Positions 1 through 7,926 of a stretch of DNA of 10,168 nt are shown here, piece after piece (within the stretch, counting starts at the first letter, position 1; each line of letters begins with the position of its first letter). The notes under the pieces are model-generated. The model ran no database searches, was not told where the DNA came from, and worked only from the letters and a program-made list of their open reading frames with translations. The position numbers and the translations under genes were made by a program. The stretch comes from Myxococcales bacterium (lineage in GTDB: Bacteria > Myxococcota > Myxococcia > Myxococcales > Myxococcaceae): assembly GCA_003153055.1 (NCBI GenBank), contig PMBV01000555.1, positions 1 to 10,168 on the forward strand, written 5' to 3'.

Positions 1-120
1 TGCCTCGAGCCGTTCCCGTGCGAAGGCCCAGCCCACGCCCAACGCTTCGACTGCATCCTCTCGCGCATCCCAACGGCGCGACCCTCGACGCGAGGTCCGT
101 GGCTCGCAGGGGTGAGGGCC

Positions 121-143
121 AAATGGAAGAGCAGCTTCCATCT
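121..143 (-). terminator. Candidate hairpin 42 bases downstream of the operon
   Basis: A perfect 7-bp inverted repeat (ATGGAAG / CTTCCAT at 123-129 and 135-141) encloses a 5-base loop. It can extend by one G-U and one A-U pair in the minus-strand transcript. It lies 42 bases after the last stop codon, where a terminator would be expected, but only a short run of three T residues follows, so an intrinsic terminator is not assured. The rest of 1-184 holds no gene I can support. A minus-strand frame open from ATG at 141 to the left edge (47 codons) has weak third-position G/C and no good ribosome site. Confidence 0.35.
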
Positions 144-184
144 TCGACAGCACCGCCCTTCAAGCCGAGCTCGGAATCGAGGCG

Positions 185-2926
185 TCACCGCTTGGTCCGC
201 CTGCCAGCCCGCTCCCGGGCCGCCGCGAGTGCCGCGCGAACCCCACCTCGAGCCGTCGATGGCGCCGGCGCCTCTGGACTCCCTCCCTCGACCGAGGAGG
301 ACGCTCCGGGGGCCGGCGGTATCACCGGGAGAGATGGCCCAGTCGCCGTCGGAGCACCGGCAGGCGCTGTCGCCCCCACCCACCGAGGCTTCTTCCTCGG
401 CGAGGCGAAGAACCGACGAGCGAGCACCTCCATCGTCACCAGCGCCACCGCCGCCGCCACGAGCCAGCTCGCCAAGGGCACACCGGCCTCCGACTCGGGG
501 GCCTCCTGGAAGAGCCCAGCCATGGCAATGCGCTCGACACCACCCCCAGCTCGCGCGATTGCGGCGAGGCGGGCCCGCCCCTCCTCGGCTGGCGCGGGTT
601 CGAGCTCAGGGCTCCACGGGAGCGTCACTGGCGCCAAACGGTCGAGCGCCCCGGAGTGCCTCACCACCGGGTACCAGGTGCCCGTCCCCGGGAGCACCCA
701 GTGCACCCCGACTCGGTCCTCCTCTTCCCACATCATCGGCAGCTCCACCGGAGGAACGTGCGCGTCACCCGAGAGCAGCACCACCGAGGGAGTGCCCGCG
801 ACCGGCGGCCCGCTGGGGTCGAAATCCAACGTCACGTGGAGATCGCTCCCGTCGAGGCGGGCGCGCGCCACCGCGTCGACCCGCTGCCGGTCCACCGGAG
901 TCACCCAGCGCACCACCTGCTCGAGGAGCGCGCGCTGCCCGGGCCACCTCCGCCACTCGCCGGTCGACGGCCCATCGACCTCGGCCATCACCGCCGCGAC
1001 CCGCCCCGCGCCCCTGGGCCACAGCGCGACGATGGGCGCCGCGGCCGCATCGTCGGTGAGCACGGCGAGGCTCGCATTGGGCCGCGGGTACGCGAGGTTG
1101 TAGCCCCCGATGACGGGCGCGGTGGGCTCAGTGAGGCGCCCCAGCTGAGCGAGATCGGGCCCGAACCGCGTCGGGGTCGTCGCGTCGACGAAGGTGCTGC
1201 GAGCGACGGCGATGGTCTCGAGGCTGAAGATGCGCGGCAGGCTGGTCACGTCGTCGGCGAAGTAGATTCGCCCACGCCCCCTCGCCGCGACGTCACGGAG
1301 CAGCTCTGCGTCGCTGTCCGTCGGGCGGCCCATGCCGATGACCGAGACGGTGACATTCTTCGAGACGAGGTTCTCCACCGTGCGCTGGTAGTCGCCCGGC
1401 TCTTCCGAGTCGCTGGCGTCGGCGAAGAGGAGCACGTGCCGGGTCGCCTTGTCGCTGGTGAGAATCTGTCGCTCCCCCGTCTTGAGGCCCACGTCGATGT
1501 AGATGCCCCCGCCACCCGAAAAGCCCCGGGCCACGCGATCCAACGGGAGGCCATCAGAGACCGGGCTCATGGGGAAGATTTCATGGGCGCCGGTGTCCAC
1601 CATGTGCACCGAGGCCTCGTCGCGCGGGTTGAGGAGCTGGAGCGCGCCCACCACCCCCTCGGCGGCGAGCTCCATCTTGGTGCGGCCATCGGGCACCCGG
1701 GCCCCCATGGAGCAGCTCGAGTCCATCACGATGGCGATGGCGATGGCGGCCTTGCGCTGCTCCTCGCGAATCTCGAGTGACACTGGGAGCAGCTCCTCCA
1801 CCGGCGATTTGCGGTAGCCACCCTCTCCGAAAGCGTGGCGACCTCCCGTCATCACCAGCCCCCCACCCGCCTCGCGCACGTACTGGGCGAGCACCGACAG
1901 GCCGCGCTCGCTCAACCGGCCAGCCTCGACGTTCTCGAGCACCACCGCCGCCACCCCGTCGAGCCGCTCCATCGTCACCGCCATGGGCGCCTCCACCTCG
2001 AGCTCGAGCCCAGCCTGGGTCAGCGCCTTGGCCAGAGTCCCAGTGGGTTGGTCGGTGAGCAGCAGCACCCGGGGCGGGCCCTGCACCCGCACCACCGCGC
2101 GGCCCACGTCGTTGCCCGGCACGCCGTCACCGGGCGCTGACACCCTGAGCTCGTAGCCCTGGAGCCCCGGAGCCTCCACCACGTCGCGGAAGGTGAGCGT
2201 CGTCGTCCCCGGGGGCACGTGGCGGCTCACTCGCGCGATGGGCGCACCACCCCGGAAGAGCTCGAAGGTGGCTTCGGCCTCGGCGGTCGCGCGAACCGAG
2301 GCCGTCATGAGGAACGGCTCCCGCGTCGCCACCACCGGAGGCACGTCGAGGCCAATCACCGCGACGTCGAGCACGTCGGTCGCGCGGCCCATGAAGCGCA
2401 CGTCGACGGGTACGCCACGGGCCCAGAGCCGTCGAGCGGCGACGCGGGCGTCGAGCCCCGTTGGGCGACCATCGGACAGCACCAGCACTCGACCCGTGCG
2501 CTCGGGGGGAATGAGCGCGTCGGCCGAGCCCAGCGCCGAGGCCAAGTTCGACGCGTCGCCGTCGACCACGGTGGTGAAGCCTCCGAAGCGCCCGTCGGGG
2601 GAAAGGGGCGCGTCGACCCTCGCGTCACGGCCAAAGGAGAGCACCCCCAGTCGGTCTCCCGGGCGGCGCTGGGGCTCGAGGAGCCGAATGAGCTCCTCGG
2701 CGCTCGCCTCGCTCATGGGCGGCATGGAGCGCGAGCGATCGACCACCACCACCACGTCGCTCCCAGCGCGCTTCAGGTGGAGCTCCGGGCCAGCCAGGGC
2801 GAAGGTGAGCAGCAGCATCACCGCCACGCGCAGCCAGCCGGCCAGCCCTCGCACCCACCCCTGGCGCCACACGAAGAGCCCGAGCGGCACCAGCAGCAAC
2901 AGCACCTGAGGCATCACCAGGCTCAT
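185..2926 (-). CDS. Large membrane protein: VWA - GATase-like - VWA
   Basis: 913 residues from ATG at 2926 (ATGA overlap with the upstream stop). Two N-terminal hydrophobic helices, about 4-21 and 30-47, are separated by a basic loop (RQGWVRGLAGWLR). VWA domain 1 spans about 56-185: metal motif D63-x-S65-x-S67 (DRSRSM), S126 near the Thr position, and VLSDG at 150-153. A beta-sandwich region lies at about 195-283. A GATase-like region spans about 285-385, with the family block GGGLVMTGGRHAFGEGGY at 354-371 and no visible catalytic cysteine. VWA domain 2 spans about 394-575: D402-x-S404-x-S406 (DSSCSM), GGGGIYID and FADASD. After further beta-rich sequence, a membrane helix at about 818-838 is followed by a basic, then Ala/Pro-rich tail. 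The positive-inside rule puts the 770-residue middle in the periplasm. It is the last gene of the operon. Upstream extension to 3067 lies inside the previous gene and is rejected. Confidence 0.94.
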   Translation of the reverse strand: MSLVMPQVLLLLVPLGLFVWRQGWVRGLAGWLRVAVMLLLTFALAGPELHLKRAGSDVVVVVDRSRSMPPMSEASAEELIRLLEPQRRPGDRLGVLSFGRDARVDAPLSPDGRFGGFTTVVDGDASNLASALGSADALIPPERTGRVLVLSDGRPTGLDARVAARRLWARGVPVDVRFMGRATDVLDVAVIGLDVPPVVATREPFLMTASVRATAEAEATFELFRGGAPIARVSRHVPPGTTTLTFRDVVEAPGLQGYELRVSAPGDGVPGNDVGRAVVRVQGPPRVLLLTDQPTGTLAKALTQAGLELEVEAPMAVTMERLDGVAAVVLENVEAGRLSERGLSVLAQYVREAGGGLVMTGGRHAFGEGGYRKSPVEELLPVSLEIREEQRKAAIAIAIVMDSSCSMGARVPDGRTKMELAAEGVVGALQLLNPRDEASVHMVDTGAHEIFPMSPVSDGLPLDRVARGFSGGGGIYIDVGLKTGERQILTSDKATRHVLLFADASDSEEPGDYQRTVENLVSKNVTVSVIGMGRPTDSDAELLRDVAARGRGRIYFADDVTSLPRIFSLETIAVARSTFVDATTPTRFGPDLAQLGRLTEPTAPVIGGYNLAYPRPNASLAVLTDDAAAAPIVALWPRGAGRVAAVMAEVDGPSTGEWRRWPGQRALLEQVVRWVTPVDRQRVDAVARARLDGSDLHVTLDFDPSGPPVAGTPSVVLLSGDAHVPPVELPMMWEEEDRVGVHWVLPGTGTWYPVVRHSGALDRLAPVTLPWSPELEPAPAEEGRARLAAIARAGGGVERIAMAGLFQEAPESEAGVPLASWLVAAAVALVTMEVLARRFFASPRKKPRWVGATAPAGAPTATGPSLPVIPPAPGASSSVEGGSPEAPAPSTARGGVRAALAAARERAGRRTKR
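1730..1747 (-). repeat. Three tandem copies of a 6-base unit inside VWA domain 2
   Basis: The plus strand reads GATGGC three times in a row. On the coding strand this gives alternating Ala-Ile codons (residues 394-399), forming the first beta strand just before the D402-x-S404-x-S406 metal motif. Gain or loss of a unit would keep the frame. The repeat may be simply the cheapest way to encode an Ala-Ile strand. Confidence 0.55.
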
Positions 2927-4656
2927 GGCCCCACCCGTCGCTTGGCCCGCGCGGTGAGCCAGAAGTCGAGCAGCACCAGCCCCAGCATGAGCGCCACGGG
3001 CCAGCTCGACCTGCTCGCCCCGACACTCGCGGACGCCAGCTCGATGGGCGCCTGGGCCTCTCTCCACGGGCCACGGCTCCGAAGGTCCGACTCGGCAGGG
3101 TCGATGGCCATCACCTCCATGGCATCGACTGGCTCACCGTCTTCGAGCAGCTCCCACCGGCCGGGGGCGAGGCCTCGGGGCACCACCGTCGGCCCGGCCC
3201 CCAGGAGCGGCCGCTCGACACCCTCGGGGCCCTTCAGCGCCCAGCGGCCCTGGGCTCTGGTGACCACCGGCACGTCCTCGTCGAGCGTGACGTGATGGCG
3301 AGGAAACCCGGGCGAGGAGCGTCGAGCGAGCCGCGCGACGTTGCCAATCAGCACCGGCCAGGCCACCGTCCGCGTCAGGTTGCTCTTCCCCAGGTCGAGG
3401 TTGAAATGGAGCGCGCCATCGTCCTCCTCGGACACCAGCACCACCTCACCCATGGACATGAGCGGGCGGCCCGGAGGCGAGGTCCGGCCGGCGCTCCACA
3501 CCACCCCACCGAGCTGCACGTCGTCAAAGAGGGGGTGAGCCTTCTCGGCGAAGAAGGGGCCCAGGAAGGCGACGGGAGCACCAGCGATGCCGATGGTCAG
3601 GCGGGCCTGGGAGCCAGAGGGGCCCACGGTGAGCCCGGCCGGCTCGCCCACGCGTACGCCTGGGGCCACGCTGGTGAAGCGTCGAATCGCCTGCTCGGCC
3701 GCTGGCGCAAGGCCAGGGAGAAAGCCCACGGTCACTTGAGCAAGCGGTGAGGGCAACAGGGTGACGCGCCCGTCGATGGCCAGCGCGTCGGGCGGCAGCG
3801 AGGCGGTGACGGCTCCGACTGTCTTGAGGGCCACCCGCGCCACCGCGGTGCCGCCCGGCTCGAGCATCACCGGGCTCGACTGAGAGGCGCCATCGGCCAG
3901 CTCGAAGCGCACCGGCACCGCCACCGAGCGGACGGAGAAGTTCCCCACGCGCACGGTGAGGCGCGCCACGCCGCCTTCATCGACCCGCTGGGCAGAGAGG
4001 AACGCCACGTTGTCGAGTGGTCGGCCCACCGAATGAGCTTCGACGCGTGGAGGGAGCGCCTCACCAGCTGGCAGCGGCCCATCAGTGAAGAAGGAGACCA
4101 GCCCCGGGGTGAGGTCCCTCGCCATCGCCAGGGCCGGTCCCACGTCGTGGCCGCCGCGAACTGGCGTCCAGCGCTCGAGGGCAGCGAGCCCCCGGTTGAC
4201 CTCGGCCTGGGGCCCGGCGAGCAGCGTCGGCTCGGGGCCTGATTCGATGACGGTCAGAGTCCCGACACCCTTGGCCTGCAGCAGCGCGGCCACCTCGCTC
4301 CTCACCCGGTCGGCCATCGAGCGGCCGTCAACCACAGCGGCCATGGACAGGCTCCCGTCCACCACCACGACGAGGTGCGGGCGCTGGGTGGCGGCACCGC
4401 AACGCACGTCGGCGAGGAACAGGGTGGCGCAACAGACGGCGAGCGCCTCGAGGGCGAGGGAGGTCTCGCGGGAGAACCGCTCGAGGCGCGGCCCGGCCTC
4501 GGCCTGGAGATCCCGATGGCGCCAGAGGAAGAGGGCCGACACCACCCGCGGAGGTTGGCGCTTTCGCAGGAAGTACGCACCGACGAGCACCGGCACCGCC
4601 AGGAGAGCCAGGGCGCCCCAGGGGTTCCCCAGCGTCAGGCCCATCGCCGGGCTCAT
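2923..4656 (-). CDS. BatA-like membrane protein with one VWA domain
   Basis: 577 residues. The N-terminus matches the BatA (aerotolerance regulator) N-terminal pattern: LGNPWGALALLAVPVLVGAY (9-28) is the first membrane helix, then RKRQPPRVVSALFLWRH. A second helix lies at about 66-83. A VWA domain follows at about 93-215, with metal motif D100-x-S102-x-S104 (DGSLSM) and the second acidic strand FFTDG at 189-193. The third metal-site position, usually Thr, falls at H170 in RGGHDVGPAL. Residues 215-305 look like a beta-sandwich and 305-545 are predicted mixed soluble sequence that I cannot assign. A third membrane helix spans about 551-568, ending in a basic ARAKRR tail. The large middle part is probably periplasmic. 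ATG at 4656 gives an ATGA overlap; ATG at 4644 (residue 5) is possible. It is a likely MoxR partner. Unlike classical Bat operons, no BatD- or TPR-type gene follows. Confidence 0.92.
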   Translation of the reverse strand: MSPAMGLTLGNPWGALALLAVPVLVGAYFLRKRQPPRVVSALFLWRHRDLQAEAGPRLERFSRETSLALEALAVCCATLFLADVRCGAATQRPHLVVVVDGSLSMAAVVDGRSMADRVRSEVAALLQAKGVGTLTVIESGPEPTLLAGPQAEVNRGLAALERWTPVRGGHDVGPALAMARDLTPGLVSFFTDGPLPAGEALPPRVEAHSVGRPLDNVAFLSAQRVDEGGVARLTVRVGNFSVRSVAVPVRFELADGASQSSPVMLEPGGTAVARVALKTVGAVTASLPPDALAIDGRVTLLPSPLAQVTVGFLPGLAPAAEQAIRRFTSVAPGVRVGEPAGLTVGPSGSQARLTIGIAGAPVAFLGPFFAEKAHPLFDDVQLGGVVWSAGRTSPPGRPLMSMGEVVLVSEEDDGALHFNLDLGKSNLTRTVAWPVLIGNVARLARRSSPGFPRHHVTLDEDVPVVTRAQGRWALKGPEGVERPLLGAGPTVVPRGLAPGRWELLEDGEPVDAMEVMAIDPAESDLRSRGPWREAQAPIELASASVGASRSSWPVALMLGLVLLDFWLTARAKRRVGP

Positions 4657-5519
4657 CGGGCCCCTTGGGGGTCGACCAGAAAGCCCAGGGCTCCCCGGGC
4701 CAGGCCCTCGAGGGGCGTGGGAGCAGCGATGGCCGCCCAGCTCGCCCGCGCCCGCCGAGCCGCCGACTCCCAGAGGGCGACGTGGGCCGAGAGCCGCGTA
4801 GCGTACGACTCGAGCGCCTCGGGCGTTACCAAGCGCTCTATGGCCTCGCCCGTCTCCGAGTCGATCAACCTCTGGCCTCCAGCGAGTGGTTGGAGGTCCT
4901 CAGCTCCGAGCACCTGCACGAGCGCGAGACCTGCCGCGCCACGCGCGAGGCGCTCGGTCAGAGCCACGGGGGAGGCTTCGAGCAAGAAGTCACTCACCAC
5001 GACCCTGAGCCCACATGGCCGAAGCACCGTCGAGCGACCCAGGCCCACGTCGAAGGCCTCCTCGCCGTCCATCTGGGTGCGCTCGAGCAGCGTGAATCCG
5101 GCGACCCCCAGGGCCCGACCCGACGCGCGCCCCACTGTCAGCACCGTCGTCTCCAGGCCTCCGCGCTGGGCGAGGAGCAGGACCCAGGCGGCAATCTCGA
5201 GCGCCCTGGCCGCCTTCTCGGGCTCCACACCCATCGAGCGCGTGGCGTCGAGCACCACCTCGACTCGGGGCGAGACCTCGTCTTGGCGCACCCGAATCAC
5301 CAGCTCGCCGAGGCGGGCGGCGGCGTTCCAATCGACGTGCCGGAGATCGTCTCCCGGGTGGTAGCCGCGAAAGTCGTGGAGCTCGAGCGCGCTGCCAGCG
5401 GAGGACGCACGCACCTCGCCCACCCGACCCCGATGAGGCCCCCGGGGAAGACGCAGACGTCGCCCCGCGGCGGCGCGCTCCACCGTGGTGACATCATAGG
5501 CGGTGGGGCCCCGGCTCAC
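4653..5519 (-). CDS. DUF58-family protein (soluble short form)
   Basis: 288 residues from GTG at 5519. The DUF58 hallmark is clear: FRGYHPGDDLRHVDW (50-64) followed by AARLGEL. A VWA-like metal site D91-x-T93-x-S95 (DATRSM) comes next, and a second acidic strand motif VVVSDFLLE lies at 173-181. The C-terminal part has the usual LIDSETGE segment (218-225) and a terminal helix. There is no hydrophobic helix long enough to span the membrane, so this is the short cytoplasmic form; longer DUF58 proteins carry N-terminal membrane helices. DUF58 proteins are routinely encoded between MoxR and membrane VWA proteins and are thought to work with them, though their exact role is not settled. The start overlaps the permease stop (GTGA) with GGAG 8 bases upstream; its stop overlaps the next start (ATGA). 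The open frame upstream to 5591 lies inside the permease gene and is rejected. Confidence 0.95.
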   Translation of the reverse strand: MSRGPTAYDVTTVERAAAGRRLRLPRGPHRGRVGEVRASSAGSALELHDFRGYHPGDDLRHVDWNAAARLGELVIRVRQDEVSPRVEVVLDATRSMGVEPEKAARALEIAAWVLLLAQRGGLETTVLTVGRASGRALGVAGFTLLERTQMDGEEAFDVGLGRSTVLRPCGLRVVVSDFLLEASPVALTERLARGAAGLALVQVLGAEDLQPLAGGQRLIDSETGEAIERLVTPEALESYATRLSAHVALWESAARRARASWAAIAAPTPLEGLARGALGFLVDPQGAR

Positions 5520-6946
5520 TCGGCTGGCTCCGTGTCGCGGCGGAGCAACACCACCAGGGCCCAGCCGGCGAAGAGCAACGCCACGGCCCACAGCCCCACG
5601 GCCAGGACCACGGAGTCCCTCCGGTCGAGGTTCTTGAGCCCCAACACCGGGTTGAGGGCGTTGAGCACCAGGTCGTCAGAGGTTGAGAAGATCGACCCGA
5701 GCAGCGGTGGCACACTGGAGCCCAGCGCCACCAGGCCGAGGAGCATGAGCCGCACCAGCGTCGCGGTCTGGGCTGGCCCGTGAGGGACCCACCGGGCGAA
5801 CACCTGGGCCGCGCTGGTGTAGAGCAGTACGTACGCCGGGGCCGCGACGAATACGAGGACCCGGTCCTTCGACGCCTCAGCCTTCCAGACGGCCAAGGCC
5901 AGGAAGACGCCGCTGGTCACCACCAGGGCCGCCCACCCCACCAGCATGCCTCGGAGCGCGCCGGGCTTGTGCCACGCCCACCGGTGGCCCGTCTGCCAGT
6001 GCACCAAGGCCATGCCGTCTCGATCCGCAGTGACCAGCACCCCGACCATGGCCACGTAGTACGCGCAGCTCACCGCCCCGCTGAGCAAGGTGACGATCTT
6101 CTCGTCGTCGGCCCAGGCCCACACGAAGAAGAGCGCGAGACCCGCCAGCTGCGCGGCCATCGCCAGCCGGGGGCCCCGGGCGTACTCCTCAGTGGAGAGG
6201 GACAGGCGCGCGGCCGCCAGTTGGAACAGCAGCACCCCAGTGGAGGCAAACCCGAAGACCGAGGCGCTGACGATGAGCCAGAAACCGCCCGTGGCCCAGA
6301 GGCTGCGGGCCTCTTCGGCCAGGCTCACCGAGACGCCGACCCCGGTGGTGGTGGCCACCAACAGGCCTCCCAGCAAGGCGAAGTGGAGCACCGCCCTCGT
6401 CGCCTTGGTCTCGGCCAGGGTCGCCACGCTGATGGCCACCGAGACGAGGAAGACCTGGTAGGCCACCGCGGCGACCAGCGCGACGAGGATGGTCGGGAGA
6501 TCGACGCCATTGAGGTAGTAACTGAACAGCAGGAACGGCGCGGCGCCCGATGAGTAGAGGGCCCCCTGGAGGACGGCGCTGCCCAGCTTCCCCAGGAGAA
6601 TCCGCCGCGCCCCGAGCCCGGTCAGCGTCAACAGCACCCACGTCTCTTCTTCCCGCTCTCGAGCCATGGAGCGATAGGCCGAGTAGGGAATGACGAAGAA
6701 CTGCACCAAGGCGAGGGCCGCGAAGTAGGCGGAGAACGCCATGGGCCCCTTCGCCTCGCCCGGCTGCGCGGCGGCGAGGAAGCCCAGCGAGATGAGCAGG
6801 CACGTCACCAACATGAGGCCGAAGAAGACCGCGAAGGTTCGGCTGCGCAGGCCCTGGCGCAGCTCCTTCACCACGATGGGGCTCACTCGGTCGCTCAGCG
6901 CCTCACCCCAGGAATCCAGGCGATCGCCTCCCGCGGCGGGCGTCAC
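5516..6946 (-). CDS. ABC-2-type transporter permease
   Basis: 476 residues from the chosen GTG start. After a short cytoplasmic N-terminus, SPIVVKELRQGLRSR (22-36) is the amphipathic signature at the start of ABC-2 permeases. About 12 hydrophobic segments follow, at roughly 38-59, 70-90, 130-145, 151-172, 183-206, 221-245, 262-279, 284-304, 332-353, 362-383, 396-413 and 445-467. The basic/acidic loop AREREEETW near 95-103, after the second helix, fits the coupling region that contacts the ATPase. The protein is an inner-membrane translocator partnered with the upstream ATPase. An open frame continues upstream to 7075, but that part lies within the ATPase gene and is Arg/Pro/Gly-rich. The GTGA overlap and strong Shine-Dalgarno support GTG at 6946. 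Substrate is unknown. Confidence 0.95.
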   Translation of the reverse strand: MTPAAGGDRLDSWGEALSDRVSPIVVKELRQGLRSRTFAVFFGLMLVTCLLISLGFLAAAQPGEAKGPMAFSAYFAALALVQFFVIPYSAYRSMAREREEETWVLLTLTGLGARRILLGKLGSAVLQGALYSSGAAPFLLFSYYLNGVDLPTILVALVAAVAYQVFLVSVAISVATLAETKATRAVLHFALLGGLLVATTTGVGVSVSLAEEARSLWATGGFWLIVSASVFGFASTGVLLFQLAAARLSLSTEEYARGPRLAMAAQLAGLALFFVWAWADDEKIVTLLSGAVSCAYYVAMVGVLVTADRDGMALVHWQTGHRWAWHKPGALRGMLVGWAALVVTSGVFLALAVWKAEASKDRVLVFVAAPAYVLLYTSAAQVFARWVPHGPAQTATLVRLMLLGLVALGSSVPPLLGSIFSTSDDLVLNALNPVLGLKNLDRRDSVVLAVGLWAVALLFAGWALVVLLRRDTEPAE

Positions 6947-7926
6947 TGCACCCTCCCCTTCGTCACCGAGAGGAAGGCGTCCTCGAGGTCGTGCTCCCGG
7001 GTCTGGAAGCTCTTCACCGGCACCTCGGCCAAGACCAGCGCGCGGAGCACTCGCACGCACGCCTCGTCGACCCACGCGGGGCTCGGCGCCTCACCCTGGC
7101 CGACCTCGAGGCGAAACCGCAGCGTGTCGTGCATGACGGTGGGCGCCACCACGTGGGGCTGCTCGAGGAGCACCCGCTCGACCCGCCCTCGAGTGGCCTC
7201 GTCGGCGCCCGACAGCTGCACCACCACGTCGACCGACGGCGCCCCGGCGGCGGCCCGGGCCAGCACCTCGTTGATGGTCCCAGTGACGAGGAGCCGCCCC
7301 TGCTCGACGATGGCGCAGGTGTCGATGATCTCCGCCAGCTCGGTGAGAATATGGCTCGAGATGAGCACCGCCTTCCCCTGTGCGGCCAGCGCCCGGAGCA
7401 GCTCCCGGAGCTCAATGCGCGCTCGGGGGTCGAGGCCGTCGGCCGGCTCGTCGAGGAGCAACAGCTTGGGGTCGTGGAGCAACGTGCGCCCCAGCGCCAC
7501 CCGCTGCTTCATGCCCTTCGACAGCGCGTGGGTCAGCTTGTCCTTGAGGCCGGTGACGCCGGTGAACTCCATCACCGAGTCGACCCGCTCGCGCCGCTCG
7601 GCCCCAATGAGCCCGTAGGCGCGGGCGAAGAAGTCGAGAAACTCGTACACCGTCATGTCGTCGTAGGTGCCGTAGCGGTCGGGCATGTAGCCGATGAGCG
7701 GCCGCACCTGATCCGGCCGGGCCACCACCGACTTCCCCTCGAGCAGCACCTCGCCGCTCGATGGCACGTCGAGGGTCGCGATGATGCGCATGGTGGTGGA
7801 CTTGCCCGCCCCGTTGGGCCCGATGAAGCCCAAGATGGTCCCCGCATCGAGGGAAAACGAGACGTCATCGACGGCCGTGAGCGGACCAAACCTTCGGCTG
7901 AGGTTCTTCACCACCAGCAGGCTCAT
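6943..7926 (-). CDS. ABC transporter ATP-binding protein (ABC-2 exporter type)
   Basis: 327 residues, normal for a single-domain ABC-2 ATPase with a C-terminal extension. Walker A is GPNGAGKST at residues 36-44. The signature motif is LSKGM at 135-139 in place of LSGGQ. Walker B is LLLLDEP at 155-161, the D-loop GLDPRAR follows, and the H-loop histidine is H192 in ISSHIL. The usual Q-loop glutamine is replaced by Asp83 in GYMPD. After about residue 215 an accessory domain ends in HDLEDAFLSVTKG, the usual end of this family. It should hydrolyse ATP at the cytoplasmic face to power the permease encoded directly downstream. ATG at 7926 overlaps the upstream stop (ATGA) and has GAGGTGG a few bases before it. 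The transported substrate cannot be told from the sequence. Confidence 0.97.
   Translation of the reverse strand: MSLLVVKNLSRRFGPLTAVDDVSFSLDAGTILGFIGPNGAGKSTTMRIIATLDVPSSGEVLLEGKSVVARPDQVRPLIGYMPDRYGTYDDMTVYEFLDFFARAYGLIGAERRERVDSVMEFTGVTGLKDKLTHALSKGMKQRVALGRTLLHDPKLLLLDEPADGLDPRARIELRELLRALAAQGKAVLISSHILTELAEIIDTCAIVEQGRLLVTGTINEVLARAAAGAPSVDVVVQLSGADEATRGRVERVLLEQPHVVAPTVMHDTLRFRLEVGQGEAPSPAWVDEACVRVLRALVLAEVPVKSFQTREHDLEDAFLSVTKGRVQ
6951..6958 (-). promoter_or_regulatory. Shine-Dalgarno GGGGAGGG deciding the permease start
   Basis: The minus strand reads GGGGAGGG, then TGCA, then GTG at 6946. This strong, well-spaced site places the start at the GTGA overlap with the ATPase stop and not at the upstream in-frame ATG at 7075. 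Confidence 0.7.

Noticed and set aside
1..141. 47-codon minus-strand frame from ATG 141 to the left edge
   Set aside because: Third codon positions are much less G/C-rich than in the real genes, there is no well-placed Shine-Dalgarno, and no family motif is seen. It is kept only as a possibility in the findings.
18..1103. 361-codon open frame on the plus strand
   Set aside because: It lies opposite the confidently assigned VWA-GATase-VWA gene. Its product is Arg/Pro/Ser/Ala-rich low-complexity sequence, typical of antisense frames in high-GC DNA.
656..1780. 374-codon open frame on the plus strand
   Set aside because: Opposite VWA domain 2 and the following region; composition is His/Arg/Gly/Asp-rich and has no recognisable domain.
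2927..3067. N-terminal extension of the large VWA protein to ATG 3067
   Set aside because: It lies inside the BatA-like gene; the ATG at 2926 is directly followed by the expected hydrophobic helix and forms an ATGA overlap.
5520..5591. N-terminal extension of the DUF58 protein to ATG 5591
   Set aside because: It lies inside the permease's last membrane helix coding region; the GTG at 5519 matches the operon's overlap pattern and has GGAG upstream.
6947..7075. N-terminal extension of the ABC permease to ATG 7075
   Set aside because: It would overlap the ATPase gene by over 130 bases and reads as Arg/Gly/Pro-rich sequence; GTG at 6946 has a strong Shine-Dalgarno and a GTGA overlap.
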